Shown piece after piece: positions 53,420-62,531 of a DNA stretch of 64,000 nucleotides. Within the stretch, counting starts at the first letter, position 1; each line of letters starts with the position of its first letter. Location of the stretch: contig JAHHGX010000065.1 in assembly GCA_019359675.1 (NCBI GenBank), positions 558,001-622,000 of the forward strand, read 5' to 3'. Made by a program: the position numbers and the translations under genes. The notes beneath the pieces were generated by a model that was not told the origin of the DNA, ran no database searches, and saw nothing but the letters and a program-made list of their open reading frames with translations. Origin of the DNA: Calothrix sp. FI2-JRJ7 (GTDB taxonomy: Bacteria; Cyanobacteriota; Cyanobacteriia; Cyanobacteriales; Nostocaceae).

Positions 53420-53632
53420 ATGATTGTACCCCTGCTGTACTTGGCTCTAGCTGGAGCTTATCTTTTAGTGTTGCCATTCATGATCGTGTATTACATGAAG
53501 CTACGCTGGTACACAGTAAGCTCATTCGAGCGTGCATTTATGTACTTTTTAGTATTCTTGTTCCTTCCAGGGTTGCTCGTTTTGTCTCCTTTCCTCAATT
53601 TTCGACCCAAGCGTCGGCAAATTGAAGCTTAG
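53420..53632 (+). CDS. ndhL: NAD(P)H-quinone oxidoreductase subunit L
   Basis: 70 residues from ATG 53420 ([20 protein letters not shown]); a longer frame from 53393 adds nine residues. Two to three membrane helices, then [20 protein letters not shown] and [20 protein letters not shown], the NdhL signature. It is part of thylakoid NDH-1, used in cyclic electron flow, respiration and CO2 uptake. Followed by DUF3007 and trpA in the order usual for cyanobacteria. Confidence 0.94.
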   Translation: MIVPLLYLALAGAYLLVLPFMIVYYMKLRWYTVSSFERAFMYFLVFLFLPGLLVLSPFLNFRPKRRQIEA

Positions 53633-53680
53633 AATAATAAATCAGGCTCAAATAATTTTTCGATAGGTCATGACAACTGT

Positions 53681-53989
53681 ATGCGACGTATAGACGCGAT
53701 TGTTATAGTATTAGGCGTTTTCTTATCAGGTGGCTTGGGGTACGTAATATTCCAGCAATTTGGCTTTGATAGCCAATCTGCTGGTATTTGGACTCAAGCT
53801 GTACTTGTCGTCGGCTTAATTGGTTGGCTCGTGACCTATCTCGGACGCGCGGTCGGTAATAAAATGACTTACCATGAGCAACGTCAACAATATGAAGAAG
53901 CTTATTTTGAAAAACGTCTAAACGAGCTTACCCCTGAAGAACTAGAAAAAATTCAAGCCGAGATTGAACAAGAAAAAAAAACTAAATAG
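53681..53989 (+). CDS. DUF3007 family membrane protein
   Basis: 102 residues. Two helices (VIVLGVFLSGGLGYVIFQQF; WTQAVLVVGLIGWLVTYLGR) then a charged coiled coil (EQRQQYEEAYFEKRLNELTP). The family is cyanobacterial and plastid-related, always next to ndhL or trpA; function unknown, a link to NDH-1 has been suggested by neighbourhood only. 48 bases after ndhL. Confidence 0.88.
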   Translation: MRRIDAIVIVLGVFLSGGLGYVIFQQFGFDSQSAGIWTQAVLVVGLIGWLVTYLGRAVGNKMTYHEQRQQYEEAYFEKRLNELTPEELEKIQAEIEQEKKTK

Positions 53990-54023
53990 TTATTAAGTAC
54001 TAATAAAATTTGAATATTTGATA

Positions 54024-54818
54024 ATGACTGCTATTTCTGATTGTTTCAAGACTTTGGCACAAACAAATTCATGTGCCTTAATTCCTTTCATTACTGCTGG
54101 AGACCCAGATTTACATACTACTGCAGCTGCTTTACAGGTTCTTGACCAAAGCGGCGCCAGTATAATTGAGTTGGGGGTTCCATATTCAGACCCGCTTGCA
54201 GATGGGCCTGTAATTCAGGCAGCAGCAACACGCGCACTTCAGAATGGAACGACGCTGCCATCTGTGTTAGAGATGTTGAAAGCAACCACACCACAAATTT
54301 TGGCGCCGATAATTCTTTTTACTTACTACAACCCAATATTAAATCGCGGTATTGATAATTTTCTACTAGACGTAAAATCATCAGGCGTTGCAGGGCTGGT
54401 TGTTCCTGATTTACCTTTGGAAGAATCTGCGACACTACTCGAACCCGCTGCTGCTATGGATATTGATGTAACGCTGTTAGTGGCGCCAACTAGCTCAAAG
54501 GAACGAATTGAGGCTATTGCTCGCGCGTCACAGGGTTTTATTTATTTGGTCAGCGTTACGGGAGTAACAGGGGTACGTACTCAAATCGAAACACGAGTAT
54601 CATATTTGATTAATCAAATACGTGGTGTTACTGATAAGCCAATCGGTGTAGGCTTTGGAATATCACAAGCCGAACAAGCTCGTCAGGTGAAAGACTGGGG
54701 CGCCGACGCGGTAATAGTTGGCAGTGCTGTAGTTAAACGTTTGGCTGAAGGTACGCCACAACAAGGTTTAGAGTCGATGAGTGAATTTACGAAGAGTCTC
54801 AAACACGCAATTACTTAG
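54024..54818 (+). CDS. trpA: Tryptophan synthase alpha chain
   Basis: 264 residues from ATG 54024 ([20 protein letters not shown]). Cleaves indole-3-glycerol phosphate to indole and G3[37 protein letters not shown] (catalytic Glu and Asp), [37 protein letters not shown] and [11 protein letters not shown] are all present. Full length. Third in the ndhL-DUF3007-trpA row, with a 34-base gap. Confidence 0.97.
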   Translation: MTAISDCFKTLAQTNSCALIPFITAGDPDLHTTAAALQVLDQSGASIIELGVPYSDPLADGPVIQAAATRALQNGTTLPSVLEMLKATTPQILAPIILFTYYNPILNRGIDNFLLDVKSSGVAGLVVPDLPLEESATLLEPAAAMDIDVTLLVAPTSSKERIEAIARASQGFIYLVSVTGVTGVRTQIETRVSYLINQIRGVTDKPIGVGFGISQAEQARQVKDWGADAVIVGSAVVKRLAEGTPQQGLESMSEFTKSLKHAIT

Positions 54819-55098
54819 TTCATAAATAATTCCAATACTAATTAGTGATTTTTACCCTGAAAGGTGATTATAAAAAGTGTTAAGAGTAACAAGAGTATTA
54901 CCCTACGTAGTAGACAATTTAACAGTTATCGTCTTGAATATATAAAGCGTATGTCGGACGGGCGCGCTAATAGATGGTGCCATGTATTCGGATTTGGCTG
55001 TCATATAAAGTTAGTTGAGGTATAAATAGATGAATGAGTGTGAGAGTGTATAGGGAAATTATGAATATTGTTACATCGCTTGAAGGGAAGGGGGCGCG

Positions 55099-55752
55099 AT
55101 GAGTGAAAGCATGGCATTTATTGGTGGAGTAGCAGTTGCTGGACTCGCAGCATTAGTACTACTCAAAGGAACAGGCAACCCAGCTCAATCTGGTTTTGTT
55201 CCTCCACAAATTCAGGCGCCGATTGTACCACAGCAGGTAGTACCACAGCAGTTTGGACAATACGGTTATCCTGGACAAGGTGTTGTTCCCAATCCTGTCC
55301 CAAATGCTCCTAATGACCAGTTACGTTTGGACAACGAGCGCGCAAAAATGCAACTCGATGCTCTTCAACGTGACAACGACCGACTCAAAGCTGAAAACCA
55401 ACAACTCAACTTCCAACTACAATCCGTTATCGGTAGTGCCCAACAAAGAGCATTACAAGACCAACAAAACCAACAGCGAGCAAATGCATTACAGCAAACC
55501 CAAACTCCTTGGTGGTCGTCTGGAATTATTTGGGCTGTCGGAGGAATGGCTTTAACCGTTGGTGGGGGTATTGTTGTAGCTGGTGTGTCAAGTTTGTTCT
55601 CACAAAAACCACGCCCTGTTCGTACTGTTCAAGTAGTACACCCATATACGGGGTCGACACCACCACTTGCTCCTACCCGTCGTGCGGAATTTTTACCAGG
55701 TCGCAATGACGCTAGACGAGTTGAAACTCACGAGTATGAGGATACATATTAG
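55099..55752 (+). CDS. Coiled-coil membrane protein, Gln/Asn/Pro-rich
   Basis: 217 residues. A ribosome binding site AAGGGAAGGGGG precedes ATG 55099. N-terminal helix (AFIGGVAVAGLAALVLL), a Pro/Gln/Val-rich linker (QIQAPIVPQQVVPQQFGQYG), a coiled coil (DNERAKMQLDALQRDNDRLK, AENQQLNFQLQS), a second membrane helix (IIWAVGGMALTVGGGIVVAG) and a basic cytosolic-type tail. I recognise no family. Two membrane anchors joined by a coiled coil suggest a structural or scaffolding role at a membrane. Confidence 0.65.
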   Translation: MSESMAFIGGVAVAGLAALVLLKGTGNPAQSGFVPPQIQAPIVPQQVVPQQFGQYGYPGQGVVPNPVPNAPNDQLRLDNERAKMQLDALQRDNDRLKAENQQLNFQLQSVIGSAQQRALQDQQNQQRANALQQTQTPWWSSGIIWAVGGMALTVGGGIVVAGVSSLFSQKPRPVRTVQVVHPYTGSTPPLAPTRRAEFLPGRNDARRVETHEYEDTY

Positions 55753-55784
55753 ACATTTGTCTAGCACAATTAAAAATTAATTAT

Positions 55785-55855
55785 GGGACGATGATTTTAG
55801 TGATAACCATTGCTTGTTTTTGCCTTTATCACTAATATTCTTTGTCCCTTTCGAT
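55785..55855 (+). terminator. Long hairpin after the coiled-coil gene
   Basis: gggacgatgattttagtgata pairs imperfectly with tatcactaatattctttgtccc, followed by tttcg. The paired core is TTTTAGTGATAA/TTATCACTAATA. Confidence 0.45.
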
Positions 55856-56502
55856 TTGTTACATTATTTCACTATTAGGTTGAGTCCTACATAAAGTCGT
55901 TACAAGTTTGCGTAGACAGTTTTTCAACTGTCTTTTAGGTATTTAATACTAGTTAAAACGTTATGTCTATATAACTTTGTATCAATTGTAATATTATGCA
56001 TGATTAAAATATATCGATTAAGTAGTTATTTAAAATTGAAATTGCGGTATTATAATATACTTACGATTAGCTGATACTGAGAATTTCATTAATTAGTTAT
56101 TGAAGCGAATTTATTACGGCGCCGCAAAATAGATTAAGCACTTATCAAATATTTACTACAAGCAAAAAACGTGGTATTATAAATATATAATAAAGCATTG
56201 ACACTTTGCTTTAATGCTAAAATTAGCCCTTGAACCATCACAAATTTTATAAGTACTATACTTCTTGAACACGAGCAATAGAAATCTGCGTTTATGTCCA
56301 AAAAGTAATTTTATTTTATTGCTCAACTATAAAGACAAATCTCCACTAATTGCTTCTATATCTCAGGACATATCGTATAAAATAACACAGATACTCCGAA
56401 GGAAGTATATACGGATAAATCTGCACGTGGCAATATAAGAAAAAATACTGAACAATTTTTCATCACCCTGATTGCTTATGGTTCATTTCTGGGTAATATT
56501 AC

Positions 56503-56724
56503 TTAAGTGTTACCTTTAGCTTTTAGGGATTCGGCTGCATCGACTAAAGTGTTGTGACTCGGATAAGCCTCCATGAGTTCTAGGTAGCGACAGACATCAT
56601 GATTATTCATGATTAAAATATGCGCGGATATGTTTTTTTTTACAGGAACATAATAATCCAAGAATGGGTCTGCGCTTTTTGAACAGTCTCTTTTATAAAC
56701 GTGTTCTATATCCTTACACAGAGA
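56503..56724 (-). pseudogene. Open protein-like frame without a start
   Basis: After a TGA (56725-56727) 73 codons read SLCKDIEHVYKRDCSKSADP, FLDYYVPVKKNISAHILIMN, NHDVCRYLELMEAYPSHNTL, VDAAESLKAKGNT and stop. The composition is protein-like (balanced helices, no low complexity). The only ATG is at 56610 (35 residues). I cannot place the family. It looks like the C-terminal part of a lost gene. Confidence 0.45.
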
Positions 56725-57231
56725 TCAAAGCAAGCTCTTTCGTAGAAGAGCAAAGATATCATCAACACAGGAGCAGTAATCGTTGCTTTATACGAAGCTG
56801 TTGGTGCTGTTGAAAATTATAGTGACTGTTGTACTTTCGTTGAATAAATTCAGCTCAATTTGATATGCTTGCTATCCTTTATTGTTAGCAAGTAATACAA
56901 CTGTCTCTATACGCTTCTACTCTTTTTGTTATTCCCAAAGAGAGATTGCAAAGATAATTAAAATAAAGCAAAAATTGCCGTAAAAATATCAACTATATTG
57001 TGAGGATGGATAGAATGAGTGATAATGTGCCTTAAATAGAAAAAATTTTTACAAAAATTTAAAGGACAAATGCATCCTTTTTTACGCCTGTAAGCATTTA
57101 ACTATCAAAAATTTTAGCTGAACTCCCCTATGAGTAAGGCTTTGATAACAAATCGAAGCAAATTAGGTTTTTGAATTTAATTGAAAGCCTTAATTTAAAG
57201 TAAATCCAATTCTATTAGTTGATGCCTAACA

Positions 57232-58152
57232 ATGACATCTATATTATCGTGGTTGAGGCGTAAGCACCTCTTTTTTCCCGTATTTACACTCAGTATATTT
57301 ACTTACGGAATTATCCCTAGTTCTGCTCAAATTGAAATACCAAATACTGCGCGTGTAGGCGCCGATAACATTCCCGAAGGTGTTGAATCTAACCAAGTGG
57401 TAGTTCGAGCGGGACAAGCAGCGTTAGAAATTATCAAAACTGGAGACCGCGCAGCGGCGGAACCAGGTGATACCGTTATTTACAGACTAGCAATTAGAAA
57501 TACAGGTAGGGTTGCAGCAAGTAATATCACGGTTACAGATAGGCTGCCGCTAGGACTAATATTTGTTCCCAGGTCAATACGAGGTAGCATTGGCGACCGA
57601 ACCGTGAGGGTAGATCCAAGTAGTGGTAATCGCGGTACAGTGACACTTAGTACACCTGAACAGCTTCAACCAAACCAATCATTGAATATTTCCTACGCAG
57701 TAGAAGTAACACCTGATGCAGTACGCGGAACGGGTAGAAACCTTGCACAAGCGCGCGCTGGAAACCAGACGAGTAATCAAGCGAGTCATACATTGCGTGT
57801 GCGCGCTGGTATTGTATCAGACTGTGCTACTTTGATTGGGCGAGTATTTGTCGATAAAAACTTCGATGGAGAGCAGCAACGTAATGAACCGGGAGTGCCG
57901 AATGCTGTAATTTACATGGATGATGGCAACCGAATTGTCACAGATGCTAACGGGCTGTATTCCTTGGCAAATGTTGTCTCTGGGTATCGGTCGGCAGCAC
58001 TCGATTTGACGAGCTTACCTGGTTACGCTTTAGCACCGAACAACTACTTTATCGAAAGAAACAGTCAGTCACGAATGATTCGACTGGCGCCAGGAAGTAT
58101 GGCACGAGTTAATTTTGCAGTTACGCCAGCGTTTTCAGAGGGTAAACGATGA
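57232..58152 (+). CDS. Secreted DUF11/SdrD-like repeat protein
   Basis: 306 residues, first gene of a three-gene operon. Signal peptide (HLFFPVFTLSIFTYGIIPSS, cleavage after SAQ). One DUF11 domain (residues about 58-190: ALEIIKTGDRAAAEPGDTVI, RLAIRNTGRVAASNITVTDR, LPLGLIFVPRSI) followed by an SdrD-B-like Ca-binding beta-sandwich (GRVFVDKNFDGEQQRNEPGV, NAVIYMDDGNRIVTDANGLY). Cell-surface or periplasmic. The stop TGA overlaps the ATG of the next gene. Confidence 0.82.
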   Translation: MTSILSWLRRKHLFFPVFTLSIFTYGIIPSSAQIEIPNTARVGADNIPEGVESNQVVVRAGQAALEIIKTGDRAAAEPGDTVIYRLAIRNTGRVAASNITVTDRLPLGLIFVPRSIRGSIGDRTVRVDPSSGNRGTVTLSTPEQLQPNQSLNISYAVEVTPDAVRGTGRNLAQARAGNQTSNQASHTLRVRAGIVSDCATLIGRVFVDKNFDGEQQRNEPGVPNAVIYMDDGNRIVTDANGLYSLANVVSGYRSAALDLTSLPGYALAPNNYFIERNSQSRMIRLAPGSMARVNFAVTPAFSEGKR

Positions 58153-61100
58153 AAACAAAATTAGTTTCAACAAATTCAGAAGCGAATATTTCTAAATTGC
58201 AGCTAAATCACTACGGATGTCAAAGGGTCAAGACCCCACACACCATAAGCAAACCAGGTTCTTCAGTTTTACGTTACGCCCTACACAAGGCAATGTCCGT
58301 CAAAGGTAACACAGTCGTCCCTTTCCTTGCTGCTATTTTTATACCTTCGTTGGGCATTTTTAGTGCATTTGTACCGATAACAGCACAAGCGGCAACTTTA
58401 ACGGCGCCATCACTTTCAACGAGTCGCGATAATGCTAGCTCTACTCTAATAGCCGAAGCCGAAGAAGGAACAACACCAGCAGCCGGACAAGGAAGTAGTA
58501 ATTTAACGAATCCTACATTCAACAATCCGATAATTCCTTCTTCCACCCCAACTGCACCAAACCCGGAAAGTTCTGTACAAAATCAAGAGCCGAATTCAAC
58601 GGCACAACAAATTAATCAGCAACAAACGCAACCAACTGCCTTACCCCAAGGACTTACCGCCCAAAAAGTTAAGTTAGATATTGCGCCAGCAGCAGACCCA
58701 CGAGCGCAAGCAGATGGACGTTCAACAATTAGGTTACGTGGGACATTAACCGATGAAAAAGGTCAGCCCATTACAGGTGATGTACTTGTAACATTAACCA
58801 GTAGTGCTGGTAAATTTGTTGGCGCCGACCAAAGTCGTGATGCTTCTGGTTTCCAAGTTATCGCACGTGATGGGGAATTTACCGCTACACTGCAAACGGA
58901 TATAAAACCCCAACAAGTGCGGGTTCGGGCAGCAGTTGATAAAATTCGAGTCAGAGATAACGCGCGCATTTCTCCAAGAGTTGACCAACTTGACCCTCGA
59001 ATAGTCGGCCCACGCTCGGATGATTTTTTCCCACAGCAAAACGACACCACAATATTAAATAGCACCATTGACTCACCGTTAGAGGCTTATACCCAAGTTG
59101 AGTTTGTGACGTTTTTACGTCCTTCACTCGCTACAGGTATTATCAACCTACGAATTGGTGCGGGTGGTACCGATTATTGGGGTAGTTTTAGTGATTTTCT
59201 TAGCCCTAGTAGAATTGACGATGGAACAACGGTAGATTTTAAAGCTTCGGTATTTGCCACGGGTAAAGTTGGCGAATGGTTATTCACTGGAGCATTTAAT
59301 AGCTATCGTCCAATTAACCAAGATTGCGAAGGCAGAAACAGATTATTTGGCAGTATTCAGTTTTGCGAACAGCAATATCCTGTTTACGGTGATAGTTCGA
59401 CGATGATTCCGACTACACCGTCTATTGATAGTGTTTACGCAAGATTTGAACGAACTCCCTCAATACCAGGCGCCGAACCTGATTATTTGATGTGGGGTGA
59501 TTACAACACCGAAGAATTTTCCCGCATCTCACAGTTATATACAGCGACAACACGCCAATTGCACGGTTTGAAGTTGAACTACAACTTTGGACCATTGCAA
59601 GTCACGGGGATGTACGCGAATAACATCGAAGGATTTCAACGTGATACTTTTGTACCGAATGGTACGAGCGGAAATTACTTCTTGTCGCGGCGCTTACTTG
59701 TACCAGGAAGTGAAACTGTATATGTTGAAGCTGAAGAAATAAATCGTCCAGGTACAGTAGTTGAGCGTCAACCTTTATATAGAGACTTAGACTACGAAAT
59801 CGATTACGACCGAGGTACATTACTATTCCGGCGCCCAATATTAGCCACTGATTTAAACCCGTTTGGTACAACTTTAGTACGGCGAGTAGTTGTTTCGTAC
59901 CAAAACGAAGGTGGTCAAGACTCTAATCTTTACGCTGGACGAATTCAATATAACTTCTCTAATGACCTGGAAAGAAAATCATTTTTAGCAGGAAGTTATT
60001 TGCGTGAAGACCAAGGAGATAATGACTTTGAACTTTACGGCGCCGATTTTTTAGTTTCACTTGGTAACGTTGGCAAAATTATCGGTGAAATAGCACGCTC
60101 GAATAGCGATTTAATAACCGGAGATAACGTTAGCGGGAATGCGTACAGACTCGAAGCAAATCTAAATTTTGGTGAAAGAGTTTTAGGTGAAGGCTATTAC
60201 AGAGCAGTAGAACCGAACTTTGTCAACAATGCTACGACCAGTTTTTCACCTGGACAGACTCGTTACGGAGCATCGGTGTTGGCTAGAGCGACTTCTACTA
60301 CTAGCTTCCGGCTTTCTTATGACTTTGAAGAGAACTATGGTACTGCACCTGGTCGTGTTGTAGACTTCTTTGACTTATTCAACCCGCAACCCCTGGCACG
60401 TCCTGGTGAAAGAATTAGTAACGAACTAAGAACTTTTCGCGCTGGTATTTTACAACGCTTTGGTACTAGTCGATTAAGTCCAGAAGGAAGTGTGGAATAT
60501 GTGAATCGTTCTCGTGAAGACAGGGTAAACAACACTCTTAGCGGTGATGCAAATCAACTAGTGTCACGTCTGAAAGTACCTTTAGGAGAATCGTTACTGT
60601 TCCAAGCACAGAACGAACTCAATATTGATGGGAATGACCCGCTATATCCAAACAGAACCACACTGGGATTAGATTGGAGAGCATATCAAGGGGTGACATT
60701 CCGGTTAGCGCATCAATTCTATGACAGTAGCGAATTACTTCAAGGTAACTCGATAACTACTTTTGACACGTTACTAGACCATAAGTTCTCTGAAAACACT
60801 GCAATTACAGGACGTTATTCAGTACTGAGTGCATATAACGGACTTCAAGGACAAGGCGCCGTTGGACTAAATAACAGATGGGTACTGGCGCCTGGTTTGC
60901 GGATGAGTGTCGGTTATGAATACGTTTTCCGAAATCTTTTCAACGCTACTGCTGCTGGACCTCGCTACGAGCAATACTATACAGTTGGACAAACCGCATC
61001 CTCCCTAGGGTTATTTTCTGGTTCAGTTTATAGCCTTGGTCTTGAATATACCGATAACCCAAATTTCCAAGCTAGTACGAGATTTGAATATCGTGATGGC

Positions 61101-62531
61101 GACGAAAGCAATAACCTTGTAATTTCTGCTGCTGCGGCAGGTAAAATTTCTTCTTCTTTAACAGCTTTAGTTAGATATCAACAAGCAGGTGAAGCAAACG
61201 TATTTTTACCAACCTCTTCAAGTATTGGTAGTACTGATGGCGTTAGATTCCAAGACCTCGGTGATACCTCAAACTTAAGAATTGGATTAGCATATCGCGA
61301 CCCAACAAACGATAAATTTAACGCCTTATTCAAATACGAATGGCGCCAGAATTTTGACTCTATACCCGAAACACAACTAATTGGTTCCACAGTAACTGGT
61401 CATGTACTTTCAATGGAAGGTATTTATGCACCAGACTGGCGCTGGGAATTTTTTGGTAAGTTTGCACTACGTAACGGTGTAACTTTTGCTTCAGGCGATA
61501 GATTTGATGGTACAGCGAAATTAGCCCAACTACGCGCAACATACCGTTTAGGTTATCGTACCGATTTAGCTGTTGAAGGTCGCTGGATTGGTCAAGATTC
61601 AAACAGTAACAACAGCTACACCGAGTATGGTTTAGCAGTTGAAAGCGGTTATTACTTAACACCCGATTTACGATTAGCAGCAGGTTACAGTTTTGGTAGC
61701 GTCGATGTTAACGGTGATAGAGACTTTTCGGGTTATCGTTCCGAAGGTGGCTTTTATGTAAACGTCAGCTTAAAACTCAACGAACTGTTAGGTGGATTTG
61801 GGTTACAAAAACCCGTACCTAAACAGCAACAAGAATCTGTAGTTCAACCAGTTTCAGCGGTAAATCAAACACCTCCTAACCCGTTCCCAGTTAATCCAAA
61901 TAACGAGGTTCAACCTCAAACAACACCCCAAACCACACCCCAAACCACACCCCAAACAGCACCAGAAACAACACCCCAAACCACACCAACACCTGGTAAT
62001 CAATCAAATACTGAGTTAAACAGCAAAGAAAAAACATGTCATGCTGAGGAACGTAAAGCGGAGCTTTTCCCGAAGGGTAGCATCTTAAACAACTCAAATC
62101 TTACAGAGATTCTTCGCTGCGCTCAGAATGACAATTTGTCGCGACAGCCAACAGATGTTCAATCTTTTGTAAATCAACGCACAAATGGATTTGACGAGAA
62201 TAAAGCTCCTGATTCTTCGTCACAACAGCATTCTTCGTTTAGCCAACCTCAAGAAATAGCTACAAATACTCAGTTGACGAGTGAAAATGCATGGTTCCAA
62301 CCTCAAAATGACATAAATAATCAAAATATCCATTTAGAGGAGCAAAATGTAGTTTCATATCCTACACACTCGGAAAATCAACTAAGAATTCAACCCCTAG
62401 TACCAGCAAGTGAATTGGGGCAAAAACAGCTTATAGACAAACTCAGAAAATTTACCAAAGCGCCAATTGACTTCAACCAGTCTTTCAACGCTGTTACTGT
62501 TCAAGGTGTAGAGGAGAGGAGCAAGGATTAA
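58149..62531 (+). CDS. Giant secreted beta-barrel-like outer-membrane protein
   Basis: 1460 residues, second in the operon. An unusual long N-terminus precedes the signal helix (VVPFLAAIFIPSLGIFSAFV, cleavage around AQA-A). Then a Pro/Asn/Gln linker, an Ig-like domain (RSTIRLRGTLTDEKGQPITG; residues about 170-275), and about 900 residues of alternating strands ending in aromatic residues (GLKLNYNFGPLQVTGMYANN; YRLGYRTDLAVEGRWIG) typical of outer-membrane barrels. The C-terminus has a TTPQ repeat, a mobile-repeat insertion (about residues 1297-1329) and a final small segment LRKFTKAPIDFNQSFNAVTV. Overlaps both neighbours. Confidence 0.8.
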   Translation: MKTKLVSTNSEANISKLQLNHYGCQRVKTPHTISKPGSSVLRYALHKAMSVKGNTVVPFLAAIFIPSLGIFSAFVPITAQAATLTAPSLSTSRDNASSTLIAEAEEGTTPAAGQGSSNLTNPTFNNPIIPSSTPTAPNPESSVQNQEPNSTAQQINQQQTQPTALPQGLTAQKVKLDIAPAADPRAQADGRSTIRLRGTLTDEKGQPITGDVLVTLTSSAGKFVGADQSRDASGFQVIARDGEFTATLQTDIKPQQVRVRAAVDKIRVRDNARISPRVDQLDPRIVGPRSDDFFPQQNDTTILNSTIDSPLEAYTQVEFVTFLRPSLATGIINLRIGAGGTDYWGSFSDFLSPSRIDDGTTVDFKASVFATGKVGEWLFTGAFNSYRPINQDCEGRNRLFGSIQFCEQQYPVYGDSSTMIPTTPSIDSVYARFERTPSIPGAEPDYLMWGDYNTEEFSRISQLYTATTRQLHGLKLNYNFGPLQVTGMYANNIEGFQRDTFVPNGTSGNYFLSRRLLVPGSETVYVEAEEINRPGTVVERQPLYRDLDYEIDYDRGTLLFRRPILATDLNPFGTTLVRRVVVSYQNEGGQDSNLYAGRIQYNFSNDLERKSFLAGSYLREDQGDNDFELYGADFLVSLGNVGKIIGEIARSNSDLITGDNVSGNAYRLEANLNFGERVLGEGYYRAVEPNFVNNATTSFSPGQTRYGASVLARATSTTSFRLSYDFEENYGTAPGRVVDFFDLFNPQPLARPGERISNELRTFRAGILQRFGTSRLSPEGSVEYVNRSREDRVNNTLSGDANQLVSRLKVPLGESLLFQAQNELNIDGNDPLYPNRTTLGLDWRAYQGVTFRLAHQFYDSSELLQGNSITTFDTLLDHKFSENTAITGRYSVLSAYNGLQGQGAVGLNNRWVLAPGLRMSVGYEYVFRNLFNATAAGPRYEQYYTVGQTASSLGLFSGSVYSLGLEYTDNPNFQASTRFEYRDGDESNNLVISAAAAGKISSSLTALVRYQQAGEANVFLPTSSSIGSTDGVRFQDLGDTSNLRIGLAYRDPTNDKFNALFKYEWRQNFDSIPETQLIGSTVTGHVLSMEGIYAPDWRWEFFGKFALRNGVTFASGDRFDGTAKLAQLRATYRLGYRTDLAVEGRWIGQDSNSNNSYTEYGLAVESGYYLTPDLRLAAGYSFGSVDVNGDRDFSGYRSEGGFYVNVSLKLNELLGGFGLQKPVPKQQQESVVQPVSAVNQTPPNPFPVNPNNEVQPQTTPQTTPQTTPQTAPETTPQTTPTPGNQSNTELNSKEKTCHAEERKAELFPKGSILNNSNLTEILRCAQNDNLSRQPTDVQSFVNQRTNGFDENKAPDSSSQQHSSFSQPQEIATNTQLTSENAWFQPQNDINNQNIHLEEQNVVSYPTHSENQLRIQPLVPASELGQKQLIDKLRKFTKAPIDFNQSFNAVTVQGVEERSKD
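61917..61992. repeat. Coding 12-bp repeats for TTPQ
   Basis: Five or six copies of acaccccaaacc encode TTPQ/TAPE units in the linker of the giant outer-membrane protein. Confidence 0.8.
62037..62135. repeat. Dispersed repeat inserted in frame in a coding gene
   Basis: tgtcatgctgaggaacg … agggtagcatctt … cttcgctgcgctcagaatga. The first half is the copy of 7260-7307; the second half is the well-known 'tctgagcgcagcgaag' type. It encodes CHAEERKAELFPKG … TEILRCAQNDN. Confidence 0.85.

Larger units (their letters stand above)
55753..57231. other. 1.48-kb gene-poor AT-rich region
   Basis: No complete gene found. It holds a hairpin after the coiled-coil gene (55785-55849), the remnant at 56503-56724, a short plus-strand frame at about 56761-56847 (INTGAVIVALYEAVGAVENY), and the promoter of the secreted operon. 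The remainder is AT-rich and featureless. Confidence 0.6.
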
